The notes beneath the pieces are model-generated. The model had not been told where the DNA came from and did no database searches. It was given only the letters and a program-made list of their open reading frames with translations. This document shows, piece after piece, positions 6,317-15,130 of a stretch of DNA of 47,694 nucleotides. The stretch is taken from contig CAZSPC010000005.1 in the NCBI GenBank assembly GCA_964608745.1, positions 1 through 47,694 on the forward strand, given 5' to 3'. This stretch comes from UBA12079 sp964608745 (GTDB lineage: Bacteria > Patescibacteriota > Minisyncoccia > Phycocordibacterales > UBA12079). Numbering within the stretch: the first letter of the stretch is position 1; the number at the start of each line of letters is the position of its first letter. A program made the translations under genes and the position numbers.

Positions 6317-7111
6317 CTAGTTAATTCCAAAAAATCTTATTGCATTTTCAACCATCTTTTCCCTCACTTCTTCAAATTCCATATTTTTAATTTCTGCAAT
6401 TCTTTTTACTACCTCTTTTACATATAAAGGTTCGCATCTTTTTCCACGATATGGCACAGGAGCAACAAAAGGAGCATCTGTTTCTACCATAATGTGATCA
6501 AGAGAGATTTCTTTAATTACTTCATCATACTGGCTTGCAAATGTAATTACCCCAGTAAATGAAATAGTAAACCCAAGTTCAATATATTTTTTAGCTATTT
6601 CTATATCACCAGAGAAAAAATGAATATTTCCGCGTAGTTTATCTCCATATTCTTGTTTTTTCTTTTCCAATATTTCAATCGTTTCGGCATGAGCATCGCG
6701 ACAATGAATCATAAGAGGTTTATTATACTTAACCGCAAAATCAATTTGTTTTTTGAAAATATTTATCTGCCTCCTCTTTTCTTGACCAACAGAGAGGCCT
6801 TGCCTCTCTGTTAATCGAAAAAACTCTAAACCACACTCCCCAATCACTACCACCTTTGAGTTTTTAACTAGCTCTTTATAATCTTTTTCATTAAAATCTT
6901 CTTTGCTATCAGTTGGATGCAAACCAATTGAAGCAAAAATATTTTCATATTTTTCAGCCAATCGAACGACTTGTTTCGATTTTTCCAAATCCGTTCCAAT
7001 TGCAATAGTAAAAACCCCCTCATCTTTCATCCGAGAGATTATTTCTTCCCTATCTTGGTCAAATTTAGGAAATTCTAAATGACTGTGAATATCAAAATAG
7101 TTTGGTTTCAT
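6317..7111 (-). CDS. tatD: TatD-family metal-dependent deoxyribonuclease
   Basis: This 264-residue TIM-barrel hydrolase has metal ligands of the TatD family: H9 and H11 (DIHSH), E92 (GECGLEF), H136 (MIHCRD), H164 (IHFFSGD) and D212 (ETDAPF). TatD proteins are DNases linked to DNA repair and turnover. The ATG follows the metG stop by one base, so the two are co-transcribed, a common pairing. Residues about 99-108 (RLTERQGLSV) are encoded by a perfect 11-bp hairpin (6788-6812) that looks like an inserted repeat. Confidence 0.93.
   Translation of the reverse strand: MKPNYFDIHSHLEFPKFDQDREEIISRMKDEGVFTIAIGTDLEKSKQVVRLAEKYENIFASIGLHPTDSKEDFNEKDYKELVKNSKVVVIGECGLEFFRLTERQGLSVGQEKRRQINIFKKQIDFAVKYNKPLMIHCRDAHAETIEILEKKKQEYGDKLRGNIHFFSGDIEIAKKYIELGFTISFTGVITFASQYDEVIKEISLDHIMVETDAPFVAPVPYRGKRCEPLYVKEVVKRIAEIKNMEFEEVREKMVENAIRFFGIN
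6788..6812. repeat. perfect hairpin inside tatD
   Basis: AACAGAGAGGC, loop CTT, GCCTCTCTGTT. It has the same form as the intergenic hairpins (perfect stem, 3-base loop) but lies in frame in the tatD coding region. Confidence 0.7.
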
Positions 7112-7112
7112 T

Positions 7113-8573
7113 TTAATCTTTACGAATAAAAAGTGGTCGTTCAGGAGATTTGTTGTCTTTAATCAGTTCCTTTATTTTTTCAGATGTTTTGGGCATAAAG
7201 GGATGCAAAAGTCGTGCAATAATGTATAAATCTCCTATCAACTCTTTAATGATCTCAACTGCTTTTTCTTTATCTGTTTTCACTAGTTTAAAAGGCTCTG
7301 TTTCTTGAATTCGTGCATCCAACTCCCCTATTTTCTCCCAAACAAAATTCATTGCTTTATCCAACCTAAAATCATTCAATACTTTTGTATATTTTTCATC
7401 AAAAGGAGTAGCTTCTGGTCTTTCAATTGATCCTTCTAAATTGGTTTCTGCCATCTTCATAATCCGACTAACCAAATTACCCAACCCATTAGCAAGATTG
7501 GCATTGTAATCTTCTTTGAATTTTTCCATTGTGAAATCACTATCCTCAAACATATTAAAATGTCGAGCAATATAATAACGAACTGCATCCGTTCCATACT
7601 CATCAACTAAATCATAAGGATTGATAACATTTCCTAATGACTTACTCATTTTTTGTCCGCCACTATTGATAAATCCAAAGATAAAAATTTGTTTTGACAA
7701 AGGCAACCCTGCTGACATCAACATTGCTTGCCACATTGCTGATTGTTGTCGAAGATTATCTTTCCCTGCCACTTGAATTGCATTTCTATTGCTTTCTGTT
7801 CCCCAATATTCTTCAAATTTCTTTTCATCTTCTGGCCAACCTAAACAAGAAATATAATTTACAAGAGCATCAAACCAAACATACATCACATGATCATCAT
7901 CCCCCGGAACAGGAACGCCCCAAGGCATCTTCTCTTTCAATCGAGAAATAGAAAAATCTTCTAAATCTCTCTCGATAAATTTTTTGATTTCATTAAGGCG
8001 AAAATCTGGCTGAACAAAATCGGGATTTTCTGCATAAAAATCCAAAAGTTTTTGTCCATAATTAGACCATCGGAAAAAATAATTTTCTTCTTCGATAATT
8101 TCTAGATCTTTTCCGGGGTGGAGTGGGCACTGTCCATTCTCATCTAATTCTGATTCTGTTTTTTCAAGTTCACAACCAACACAATATTTTACAGAGTAGT
8201 TTTTCTTGTAAATATCTCCACTGGCTTCGCATCTCTTCCAAAATTCTTGAGCAGACTTTTTGTGGTGCTCGTCAGTTGTACGAATAAAATTATCATAACT
8301 TAAATTCAAATGGTTTTTCAATTCATCAAACTTTTTAGCATATTCATCAGTATACTTTTGTGTATCGATCCCCTCTTCTTGTGCTTTTCGATAAATCTTT
8401 AAACCATGCTCATCTGTTCCGGTATTGAAAAACACATCATCCCCCATCAGCCGACGATAACGAGCAATAATGTCAGCACGCACAATTTCAGAAGCAAAAC
8501 CGATATGAGGATCGGCATTAACATACGGCAAGGTAGTCGTTATGTAGAACTTATTATTATTTGTTTTTTCCAT
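7113..8573 (-). CDS. metG: methionyl-tRNA synthetase
   Basis: A class I synthetase that charges tRNA-Met. At 486 residues it is the short form without the C-terminal tRNA-binding domain. Motifs: PYVNADPHIGFASE (HIGH-type), FFNTGTDEHG, zinc-binding CVGCE and CPLHP (about 132-180), FGFINSGGQKMSKSLGN (KMSKS). The promoter TTGCAA - 16 bases - TATTAT ends 6 bases before the ATG, so translation is probably leaderless. tatD follows after one base. Confidence 0.97.
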   Translation of the reverse strand: MEKTNNNKFYITTTLPYVNADPHIGFASEIVRADIIARYRRLMGDDVFFNTGTDEHGLKIYRKAQEEGIDTQKYTDEYAKKFDELKNHLNLSYDNFIRTTDEHHKKSAQEFWKRCEASGDIYKKNYSVKYCVGCELEKTESELDENGQCPLHPGKDLEIIEEENYFFRWSNYGQKLLDFYAENPDFVQPDFRLNEIKKFIERDLEDFSISRLKEKMPWGVPVPGDDDHVMYVWFDALVNYISCLGWPEDEKKFEEYWGTESNRNAIQVAGKDNLRQQSAMWQAMLMSAGLPLSKQIFIFGFINSGGQKMSKSLGNVINPYDLVDEYGTDAVRYYIARHFNMFEDSDFTMEKFKEDYNANLANGLGNLVSRIMKMAETNLEGSIERPEATPFDEKYTKVLNDFRLDKAMNFVWEKIGELDARIQETEPFKLVKTDKEKAVEIIKELIGDLYIIARLLHPFMPKTSEKIKELIKDNKSPERPLFIRKD

Positions 8574-8579
8574 AGTTAA

Positions 8580-8607
8580 ATAATACTTGTAATATTAATA
8601 ATTGCAA
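8580..8607 (-). promoter_or_regulatory. metG promoter, leaderless arrangement
   Basis: Complement reads TTGCAA (8602-8607) - 16 bases - TATTAT (8580-8585); the ATG is at 8573-8571. The -35 box sits just downstream of the preceding terminator. Confidence 0.65.
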
Positions 8608-8608
8608 T

Positions 8609-8641
8609 TTTAAACGGCTCAACAAGTTGAGCCGTTTAATT
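8609..8641. terminator. terminator of the PerM-type transporter gene
   Basis: TTAAACGGCTCAAC, loop AA, GTTGAGCCGTTTAA, followed by T runs. It separates the transporter gene from metG, both on the minus strand. Confidence 0.82.
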
Positions 8642-8672
8642 TTTATATATAAAATCACAAAACAACGACTCG

Positions 8673-9710
8673 TTAAGCCTTGTTTTGCATTATTTTTCTT
8701 TTGTCCTGCTCTATATCATGCACAAACTCCATAATCGCCGCTGCAACCGGTACTGACAAAATAATCCCTAAGAAACCAGCTAGTTTTGCTCCGATAATAA
8801 GCGCGAGGATAACAAGTAGTGGTGGAACACCCACAACTTTCTTTACAACCAAAGGATAAATCAAATGATTTTCAAATTGTTGGATGATAATATAAAGTCC
8901 GATAATCAATAAACCAAGAGTTGTTCCGCCCGTTGCAAATCCAACAAGAATTGCCGGAATAGATGCAATAATCGGGCCAAACAAAGGAATCAATTCAGCA
9001 ACCGCTGCTAATAATGCAAACAAGAAAGCATATTTAACTCCCAGAATAGTAAGTCCTAGATAAACCAAAATACCAATAATCAGACCGAGTAGTAACTGAC
9101 CTTGCATCCAAAGACCTATCTTTGTTTGAGCTCTCTTCCAAAGCCCAATCACATATTTTTCTTTATCAGCTGGTGTAATAACTTTCAAAAAGTTAGCAAT
9201 ACCATATTCTTGAACAGATAAATAGAAAGATAGAACTATAATCAAAATTAGGTTAATAATACCACCAAAAACATTGCTGGCTGTTTGAAAAAAACTACTA
9301 CCCATCCCTGTGATACTATCTCTAAATTCTGTAATGACTTCTTTAAGAGAAAATTCAGTTGGAATACCACTGGCAGTCAGCGAATCAGAAATCCAGGTTG
9401 AATTAAAGTACTGCGGGAAAGTCGCCATCAAACCAGAAACTTCATCCAACAATGGCGGAATCATCAAGAAGAACAGACCAGCAATACAAACGATTGCAAT
9501 AAAATAGATAGCAATAACAGCAATAACTCTCGGAATCTTATGCCGAGTAAACCACTTTGTCATCGGTTCAACCGAAGATGCAATCACCACAGCAGTCAAC
9601 ACAACCAAAACAAGCTCTCTTAAATAGTAAAGCAAAGCAAACAGCAATATAAACAAAATTCCCCTGACAATAGATCCAGAGTTGATATTAATAGAAATAT
9701 TTTTATCCAT
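8673..9710 (-). CDS. AI-2E/PerM-family membrane transporter
   Basis: This 345-residue polytopic protein has about eight hydrophobic segments in the PerM/YdiK/AI-2E arrangement: paired N-terminal helices (GSIVRGILFILLFALLYYL, VVLTAVVIASSVEP), a soluble stretch rich in polar residues (about 88-130), and the C-terminal block with GILVYLGLTILGVKYAFLFA, AELIPLFGPIIASIPAI and LIYPLVVKKVVG, which is the family hallmark. Members export small molecules or exchange ions; the substrate here is unknown. The start codon lies at the edge of a 120-base inverted repeat. Confidence 0.9.
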   Translation of the reverse strand: MDKNISININSGSIVRGILFILLFALLYYLRELVLVVLTAVVIASSVEPMTKWFTRHKIPRVIAVIAIYFIAIVCIAGLFFLMIPPLLDEVSGLMATFPQYFNSTWISDSLTASGIPTEFSLKEVITEFRDSITGMGSSFFQTASNVFGGIINLILIIVLSFYLSVQEYGIANFLKVITPADKEKYVIGLWKRAQTKIGLWMQGQLLLGLIIGILVYLGLTILGVKYAFLFALLAAVAELIPLFGPIIASIPAILVGFATGGTTLGLLIIGLYIIIQQFENHLIYPLVVKKVVGVPPLLVILALIIGAKLAGFLGIILSVPVAAAIMEFVHDIEQDKRKIMQNKA

Positions 9711-9833
9711 CCCGTTAGAGATAGTTCGCTTCAGGCGAACGTATCTATATAATTAATTCTTTTAAAATATCCCGTCTTTGCTTATATTATTTATCATAAT
9801 AAATTAAAACTATAATCTCTAACGGGATCCATA
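9709..9833. repeat. terminal-inverted-repeat element upstream of the transporter
   Basis: The arms ATCCCGTTAGAGATAGTT (starting 9710) and AACTATAATCTCTAACGGGAT (ending about 9828) are near-perfect inverted copies about 80 bases apart, with an internal hairpin GTTCGC/GCGAAC (9727-9743). The outer arm overlaps the ATG of the transporter gene. It resembles a small non-autonomous palindromic element or a long leader hairpin. Confidence 0.7.
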
Positions 9834-9931
9834 GATTAATTATAACACAAATACACCAATTAACTTATTCCACATTCCACACTCCACATTCCGTATGTCA
9901 CAGGTTATAATTTAATTAAAGTCGAACTTTA

Positions 9932-10010
9932 CTTTGAATTACGAAATAGACGATTCTGGACTAGAAGCTAGGCTGGCTTCGTCCAGCATCTTCTATTTCG
10001 TAATTCAAAG
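9932..10010. repeat. long hairpin upstream of the DUF378-like gene
   Basis: Perfect 19-bp arms CTTTGAATTACGAAATAGA (9932-9950) and TCTATTTCGTAATTCAAAG (9992-10010), with inner pairing TCTGGAC/GTCCAG. Between 9834 and 9931 there is only AT-rich DNA with a CCACATTCCACACTCCACATT direct repeat (about 9869-9895). This hairpin could be a leader structure or a palindromic repeat. Confidence 0.7.
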
Positions 10011-10045
10011 AATTTTATTAAGTTTAAATAATCTACTTTAAAGTT

Positions 10046-10282
10046 ATGTGTAATAAATCAATTTGTGCACAAATTGCCTACTGGTTAACTGTTATTGGGG
10101 GTCTAAACTGGGGTCTTTATGGTCTTGGTTACTTCTTCGGAGGAAATTGGGATGTTCTTTACCTACTTCTAGGATCATTCCCAACAGTGTTGAATATTGT
10201 TTACATTGTAGTTGGTCTTGCAGCTATTTTCACAATCGTGGGATGTTCAAAGAGTTCTTGCAAAGCACAGCCAATGCAATAA
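10046..10282 (+). CDS. DUF378-type small membrane protein
   Basis: This 78-residue protein has two transmembrane segments. The motif IAYWLTVIGGLNWGLYGLGYF followed by IVYIVVGLAAIFTIV is characteristic of the DUF378 family, whose function is unknown. The Cys-rich ends (MCNKSIC, GCSKSSCK) are notable. No Shine-Dalgarno sequence is seen; a 79-base hairpin lies 35 bases upstream. It is monocistronic and closed by a strong terminator. Confidence 0.85.
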   Translation: MCNKSICAQIAYWLTVIGGLNWGLYGLGYFFGGNWDVLYLLLGSFPTVLNIVYIVVGLAAIFTIVGCSKSSCKAQPMQ

Positions 10283-10298
10283 AAAGATTTAAATATTT

Positions 10299-10335
10299 AA
10301 AAATACGCAGAAGCTCGACTTCTGCGTATTTTTTG
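10299..10335 (+). terminator. terminator of the DUF378-like gene
   Basis: AAAAATACGCAGAAG, loop CTCGA, CTTCTGCGTATTTTTT. Confidence 0.88.
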
Positions 10336-10344
10336 TTTGAGATA

Positions 10345-10372
10345 TTGACTATTACAATGCTTTGTGTAATAT
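10345..10372 (+). promoter_or_regulatory. promoter of the 122-residue protein gene
   Basis: TTGACT (10345-10350) - 16 bases - TAATAT (10367-10372). The predicted start near 10379 gives a leader of about 58 bases carrying GGAGGAT before the ATG. Confidence 0.68.
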
Positions 10373-10436
10373 AGACGACAGAAGTTCAAAGAAAAATTAG
10401 AGTTCACTCGCCCCTAACAAAAAGAAGGAGGATAGG

Positions 10437-10805
10437 ATGGACAAAATAAATAATGATGTTTTACTTAATCATTTACTGAAAAATAAAGAAGAAGTTTGGA
10501 TAACGGTCGAAAAATCAGAAACACTTAAAGATTTTTCGACAAACGAAGAGTACTGGACAAAGACAATTCTAAAAGCAGTAAATATCACCACAATAACAAA
10601 AGCAAGTGTCTTCATCGTTATTGACAGCCCGACTAGATTATTAAAAAAACAAATTGAGGAACATATCAAGAGGATTCTTCAAATCGTTAACGAAACAATA
10701 ACCACCTCACAAACTCTTTACTATACTGTTGAAGATCGAGAGGTATCGGTCGCTCTCAGTGTCTCATCGCTAAAAAAAACAATAGTGGACATCCACTCAA
10801 GCTAA
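10437..10805 (+). CDS. unknown cytoplasmic protein, 122 residues
   Basis: A soluble alpha/beta-looking protein with no signal peptide, membrane segment or motif that I recognise. The start is set by AAGGAGGATAGG-ATG and by an upstream consensus promoter. It is monocistronic with its own terminator. It belongs to the class of strong-Shine-Dalgarno accessory genes in this window. Confidence 0.65.
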   Translation: MDKINNDVLLNHLLKNKEEVWITVEKSETLKDFSTNEEYWTKTILKAVNITTITKASVFIVIDSPTRLLKKQIEEHIKRILQIVNETITTSQTLYYTVEDREVSVALSVSSLKKTIVDIHSS

Positions 10806-10817
10806 ATAAACCAAATC

Positions 10818-10848
10818 AAATCCCCAGAATCAACTCTGGGGATTTTTT
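10818..10848. terminator. terminator between two convergent genes
   Basis: AATCCCCAGA, loop ATCAAC, TCTGGGGATTTTTT. It lies between the 122-residue gene (plus) and the M16 peptidase (minus). Confidence 0.86.
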
Positions 10849-10882
10849 AATTTTTTACTAAATTACTCTGAATTATTTTGAA

Positions 10883-12202
10883 TTAGAGGCCTCGCCTCAC
10901 CCTCCGCCTTGCTACGAGCAGAGGCAACGCCTCATTCAAAACTTTTTTTAGTTCTTTCTCTTTTTTAGGAGAAATCGATCCTATAATCGCCATATTTAAC
11001 TTATCGTTTGTGAAAATTTTATTCGCTACTCTTTTTATATCTTTTGCAGTTACCTTTTTGATTTTTTGAGCTTTTTGTTTTGGGTTGGTGATTGCTTTTT
11101 TTAGAATCTCTTGAATACCATAAAACTCTGCAAAAGCGTCAGACGATTCTAGCCCCAAAAACATATTTCCTATCAAATACTCTTTCACTTTTTTCAATTC
11201 TTTTTCAGACACCAGCTCGGTTTTAAGTTTTCGAATTTCTTCGAGCAAAACTTTTACAACATCTTCTACCCTCTTGTTATCTACTCCTGCTGAAATACTT
11301 AAATATCCATGATCTGTAAATGTTTCATTATTTGCCCTCACATAATAACAAACCCCCATTTCTTCTCTGAGTTTATAAAACAATCTTGAGCTCATTCCCG
11401 CCCCTAGTACACCTGCCAGCATCGATGCAATAATTGCATCTTTTTTAAACATATCAAACGCTCGCACACCCAAAACCAAATGGGTTTGGTCGGATTTTTT
11501 ATTCTTAACCAAAATTTGTGGCGTTTTTTGAATCTCTTTTGTTTTTTGTTTTTTGTGCTTCCTATCTGTACTAATATCTGCAAACTTTTCTGTAATATCT
11601 TTGATTACTGTTTTCTCGTCAATTTTACCCGCCACAATTACAGTTGTTGCTGATGCAACATAATGTTGCTCTCGATAATCTTCAAAATCTTTCTTACTTG
11701 CTTTTTGAATAAACCTTTTATCCCCCAAAATAGTTCGTCCTGCTGGTTGATTTTTATAAAGTAATTCCAAAAACAAATAATAAACCTGTCTCATCGGGAG
11801 ATCTTCGTACATATTCATTTCCTCAATCACAACACCTTTTTCTTTTTCAATTTCTTCTTGGTTGAAAATAGGGTTTAAATAAAGATCAGAAATAACATCA
11901 ATGATTTTATGAGTTTGTTTTGAATGAGCTTTGGCGTAATATCCAGTAAACTCATGAGATGTAAAAGCGTTTGTTTGAGCTCCTAAATTATCAAGTTCAT
12001 GAGAAATTTGCCCCACATTTGGCCTATTATCTGTTCCTTTAAAACACATATGCTCAAGAAAGTGAGAAATTCCACTATTATTTTTATCCTCATATTTTGA
12101 ACCAGCCTCAACCAACACCAAAGCCGTCACAGTATTAGTATCCTGCATCGGCACAGTAATAATCCGTAGACCATTTTTTAATTTTTTCTTTTTATAATTC
12201 AT
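10883..12202 (-). CDS. M16-family zinc metallopeptidase
   Basis: A 439-residue processing-protease-like protein. The inverted zinc motif is HFLEH (residues 47-51), with the downstream glutamate in EKEKGVVIEEMNMYED, so this is a catalytically competent M16B-type subunit; the second, non-catalytic half carries the R/Y-type motif region RLFYKLREEMGVCYYV. Such enzymes degrade or process peptides; partner and substrate are unknown. The last residues (VARRRVRRGL) are encoded by a palindromic GAGGC-rich repeat (10886-10935) and probably represent repeat-derived sequence. It stands alone. Confidence 0.93.
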   Translation of the reverse strand: MNYKKKKLKNGLRIITVPMQDTNTVTALVLVEAGSKYEDKNNSGISHFLEHMCFKGTDNRPNVGQISHELDNLGAQTNAFTSHEFTGYYAKAHSKQTHKIIDVISDLYLNPIFNQEEIEKEKGVVIEEMNMYEDLPMRQVYYLFLELLYKNQPAGRTILGDKRFIQKASKKDFEDYREQHYVASATTVIVAGKIDEKTVIKDITEKFADISTDRKHKKQKTKEIQKTPQILVKNKKSDQTHLVLGVRAFDMFKKDAIIASMLAGVLGAGMSSRLFYKLREEMGVCYYVRANNETFTDHGYLSISAGVDNKRVEDVVKVLLEEIRKLKTELVSEKELKKVKEYLIGNMFLGLESSDAFAEFYGIQEILKKAITNPKQKAQKIKKVTAKDIKRVANKIFTNDKLNMAIIGSISPKKEKELKKVLNEALPLLVARRRVRRGL

Positions 12203-12301
12203 AAATTTAGGAATAAGGGTTAAGGAATAAGGAATAAGTAGTTAAAAAATTTAAAGTAGGTAGATTATAACATATTAGTATAACCAAAATTAATTATGTA
12301 A

Positions 12302-12329
12302 TTAACTATACAATTAATTGTACAGTTAA
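12302..12329. promoter_or_regulatory. AT-rich palindrome upstream of the M16 gene
   Basis: TTAACTATACAATTAATTGTACAGTTAA is a near-perfect 28-bp dyad (read as two 14-base halves), 100 bases before the M16 start and next to a possible -10 box (TATAAT, complement of about 12264-12269). It could be an operator or a short repeat. Confidence 0.3.
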
Positions 12330-12357
12330 AACTTTTTCTTCTTTTTATTACAGAATA

Positions 12358-12390
12358 TCAAAAGTTGGTGACCCGGTCACCAACTTTTTA
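12358..12390. terminator. terminator of the helicase gene
   Basis: AAAAGTTGGTGACC / GGTCACCAACTTTTT around 12360-12388, overlapping the helicase stop codon at 12388-12390. Confidence 0.8.
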
Positions 12391-14109
12391 CTTTCTTTCT
12401 AAAACATGTAATTCGTTTATTGCTCGTGTTAACCCAACATAAAAAATTCTTCTTTCTATTTCATCCCATTCGTCACTAATCTCGTTGGTATATACACCCT
12501 TATCCACACCAACCAAGAAGACAGTATCGAATTCAACACCTTGTGCTTGTCGAATGTCAAAGAGATGAATGTTTTCTTTACCCCCGAACTCGTTTTTGAA
12601 TTCTTCAAGGTATTTTTCGTCACGAGCTAAAATACCAACCGTTAATGAATCTTTATTTTTGATAACTTTTTTAATATAGAAAATCTCCTCTTCCCTGCTT
12701 TTGAATTTTCTCTCTTTCACCAAAGCACCATCACGAGCCTTTTCTGGGATTTCAATAGTAAATTGTTTTTTTGCAATATATTCCATTATTGGTTTAGTAT
12801 TTCGATAAACCTTATCCAAAACAACCTTTCTTTCGTTTGGAATTATTTCTTGGATTTGTTTTAAAGAGCGGATGGTTCCGAAATGAATTTTTTGAGCAAT
12901 GTCACCTACATAAATAACCGATTCATTTATCTTGGAAACACAAGACTGGATTATTTTAATTTGGTCAGGTAAGTAATTTTGAAACTCATCCAACAAGACC
13001 AAAGAATATTCCGGATACTTCTTCTTTTGATTTTTGTACATTTTTAATAATAAAGTTAAGTCAAACCTGTCTAAAACTTTTTTACTCCTTTGTTGTTTAA
13101 ACAATTTTAAGCTTTCTTCTGAAAATTCTTTTTTATATATACTCTCAAGAACAGCATGTGGATTTTTTGTGCTTATATCCAAACTCTGCGAGAAATTCAC
13201 AAGTGTTTTATTTTTTTCAGATTTAAAGTTTTTAATATTTTCTTCTGAATCACCATAGGTCACAGAAAATTTTATATTTTTTATACCCAAAATATCCATT
13301 GCCCATTCAGAAAAAGTTACGATTTTTACATTATCTATTCCTAATTCTGGTAATAGTTGGGAAAAATATTCTTTTGTTCCTACATCTTGCACAAAAACAA
13401 TAACTTCTTTGGTTGGATATAGATCCCTAGTTTCAGGAGATTGTCTTAAATAAGCAATCCTATGTAAAGCAAGGGTTGTTTTACCTGATCCTGCTGGTCC
13501 GGTAATTAAAAACGACCCTTTATGTCTCGCCCGGATCACCATGTCTTGCGCCCTTTCCATTTGGCTAACAATTTCTGGTAAGAGAAAATCTTTTTTCTGT
13601 GTAGAAAAATGTTCTTGATAAATTAATTCTTTGGGGTAGTCGCTAGATTCAGATGTTAAAAAAAGAATCTTTCCATCCTCAATGAAAAAATCATCTTTTC
13701 GAAGTACCAGCCCCTTTCTTACCTTTCCGTTCGGTAACTCAAACGAAAAATCGCCTAAACCACCAAATCTCACTTGAGAAATAGGAGCAACCCAAGAATA
13801 AATAGAATTTTCTGTAAAATTAAATTTAGAAAAATAAACAGCTCTACTATTATCCTCATCATCAAAAAGCACATCGCACCGTGAAAAGTATGGGCTATCA
13901 AAAAGTTTTTTCAATTCCTTTTTTCTTTCCAGGTCATAAAAAATCACTTGCTGTAATACGGGAATTTCAGCAGTTTGTGCAGTTTTTAGCTTCTTTAGAT
14001 TAAGTTCGTGATTTCCTTCGCGGTTTAAAAGGTCGATTTTGATATTTTTCCTAACATCTAAAACATGTTTTTTACTGGTTTTTAATACTTTTTTCTTATC
14101 AATTTTCAT
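12388..14109 (-). CDS. superfamily I DNA helicase, HelD/UvrD-like
   Basis: A 573-residue ATPase counted from the ATG at 14109. The frame is open to 14172, but that stretch overlaps the terminator at 14158-14184 and is rejected; the ATG at 14133 is the alternative. Motifs: Walker A GPAGSGKTTLALHRIAYLR (residues about 204-222), Walker B SLVLLDEFQNY, motif IV/V region QAQGVEFDTVFLVG, motif VI FYVGLTRAINELHVL. The N-terminal 200 residues replace the usual UvrD start and resemble HelD-type proteins, which act on DNA or displace stalled RNA polymerase. The 2A/2B domains are short. The substrate is not determined. Confidence 0.88.
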   Translation of the reverse strand: MKIDKKKVLKTSKKHVLDVRKNIKIDLLNREGNHELNLKKLKTAQTAEIPVLQQVIFYDLERKKELKKLFDSPYFSRCDVLFDDEDNSRAVYFSKFNFTENSIYSWVAPISQVRFGGLGDFSFELPNGKVRKGLVLRKDDFFIEDGKILFLTSESSDYPKELIYQEHFSTQKKDFLLPEIVSQMERAQDMVIRARHKGSFLITGPAGSGKTTLALHRIAYLRQSPETRDLYPTKEVIVFVQDVGTKEYFSQLLPELGIDNVKIVTFSEWAMDILGIKNIKFSVTYGDSEENIKNFKSEKNKTLVNFSQSLDISTKNPHAVLESIYKKEFSEESLKLFKQQRSKKVLDRFDLTLLLKMYKNQKKKYPEYSLVLLDEFQNYLPDQIKIIQSCVSKINESVIYVGDIAQKIHFGTIRSLKQIQEIIPNERKVVLDKVYRNTKPIMEYIAKKQFTIEIPEKARDGALVKERKFKSREEEIFYIKKVIKNKDSLTVGILARDEKYLEEFKNEFGGKENIHLFDIRQAQGVEFDTVFLVGVDKGVYTNEISDEWDEIERRIFYVGLTRAINELHVLERK

Positions 14110-14157
14110 AAATTTATGAATTTCATTATACATTAATTTATAAAATTTATACAAAAA

Positions 14158-14187
14158 ACCGTGTGGTATCAATCACCACACGGTATG
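14158..14187. terminator. terminator of the 256-residue membrane protein gene
   Basis: ACCGTGTGGT (14158-14167), loop ATCAATC, ACCACACGGT (14175-14184). On the minus strand it is followed by six T. Confidence 0.87.
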
Positions 14188-14194
14188 TTTTTGA

Positions 14195-14962
14195 TTAGGC
14201 TTTTTTACAAGCTGTGCCCTTGCATCCTACAACCGAAAGAGTATCGAGGTTTATTGTCACACCGGAAACATTTTTCAAAAGCCGAGAAGGAAATTCTATT
14301 TTGTTTAGAATTTTATCAAACAACTGAACTTCTGAAATTTCTCCGCGAGAATAGCTTTCATAAAACGATTTGAAAGTCTCTTGGTGACCTTTGATAACTG
14401 ACTGAAAGACTTTGGCAATAAATTCTTTCAAATCAGTTTCGTCATATTCAACAATAGATTTTTTATAAACTTCCTGCCAATCAAAGCCACTATCTAATGA
14501 AACCGTTATCATCACCGGAATTTCTGCCTGAACATTCCCATACTTTAACAAAATATCTGTATGAGATGTTATCTTGTCTGAATACCAGGGTAAGTTAGTG
14601 ATTATGAAAAAATCACTAACCTTGTTTTTCCACAAAGTTTTTCCCGCCTGAACAACAATACCATCAGTTACTTTTAGAAACATTTTTCCAGAAGAACTTT
14701 CACCTTCACCAAAATACAATACAAAACAATCTTTAAAACCAAGACTAAAGAATATGGAAACAAGTACACAACCAAACCAAGTCCACAAGAAGATAGGCAA
14801 AGTTAGTTCAAAAATTTTATTTACCTCGTAAATAAAACAACCAAGAACAAATAAAACTAAACCAACACCACCTCCGAAAAAAGTAATCACAACCGGATTA
14901 GCAACAACATGCATCATCAACTTCGAAAAAAAGTTTTGCTTCTTAACCTTAACCACCTTCAT
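14195..14962 (-). CDS. membrane-anchored protein, unknown function
   Basis: About 255 residues. Two transmembrane segments (about 21-44 and 54-75) are followed by a soluble domain of about 180 residues and a C-terminal CKGTACKKA. The soluble region (AEIPVMITVSLDSGFDWQEV ... LKEFIAKVFQSVIKGHQ ... GVTINLDTLSVVG) has the rhythm of an SPFH/band-7 domain, but this is weak. The ATG at 14962 is preferred over GTG at 14965 because AAGGAG lies at better distance. Confidence 0.65.
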   Translation of the reverse strand: MKVVKVKKQNFFSKLMMHVVANPVVITFFGGGVGLVLFVLGCFIYEVNKIFELTLPIFLWTWFGCVLVSIFFSLGFKDCFVLYFGEGESSSGKMFLKVTDGIVVQAGKTLWKNKVSDFFIITNLPWYSDKITSHTDILLKYGNVQAEIPVMITVSLDSGFDWQEVYKKSIVEYDETDLKEFIAKVFQSVIKGHQETFKSFYESYSRGEISEVQLFDKILNKIEFPSRLLKNVSGVTINLDTLSVVGCKGTACKKA

Positions 14963-15074
14963 CACAATCTCCTTTTTTATTTTTTTAAAATCTCGATGAA
15001 CTAAACTTATATTTCTAACAAAAAACTTATCATAAGAATACCTGGTATGTCAACTTCAAAACCAAATTTTGATT

Positions 15075-15128
15075 AGAGGTAGGGGTCGGACCCCTACCCT
15101 AGTTGGTTGCCGGGTAACCAACTTTTTG
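15075..15128. terminator. tandem hairpins downstream of the greA-like gene
   Basis: GGTAGGGGTC/GACCCCTACC (15079-15098) and AGTTGGTT/AACCAACT with loop GCCGGGT (15101-15123, plus-strand T run). They mark the end of the greA-like gene on the minus strand. Confidence 0.65.
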
Positions 15129-15130
15129 GA

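Noticed and set aside
14110..14172. N-terminal extension of the helicase
   Set aside because: It overlaps the terminator hairpin of the upstream gene.
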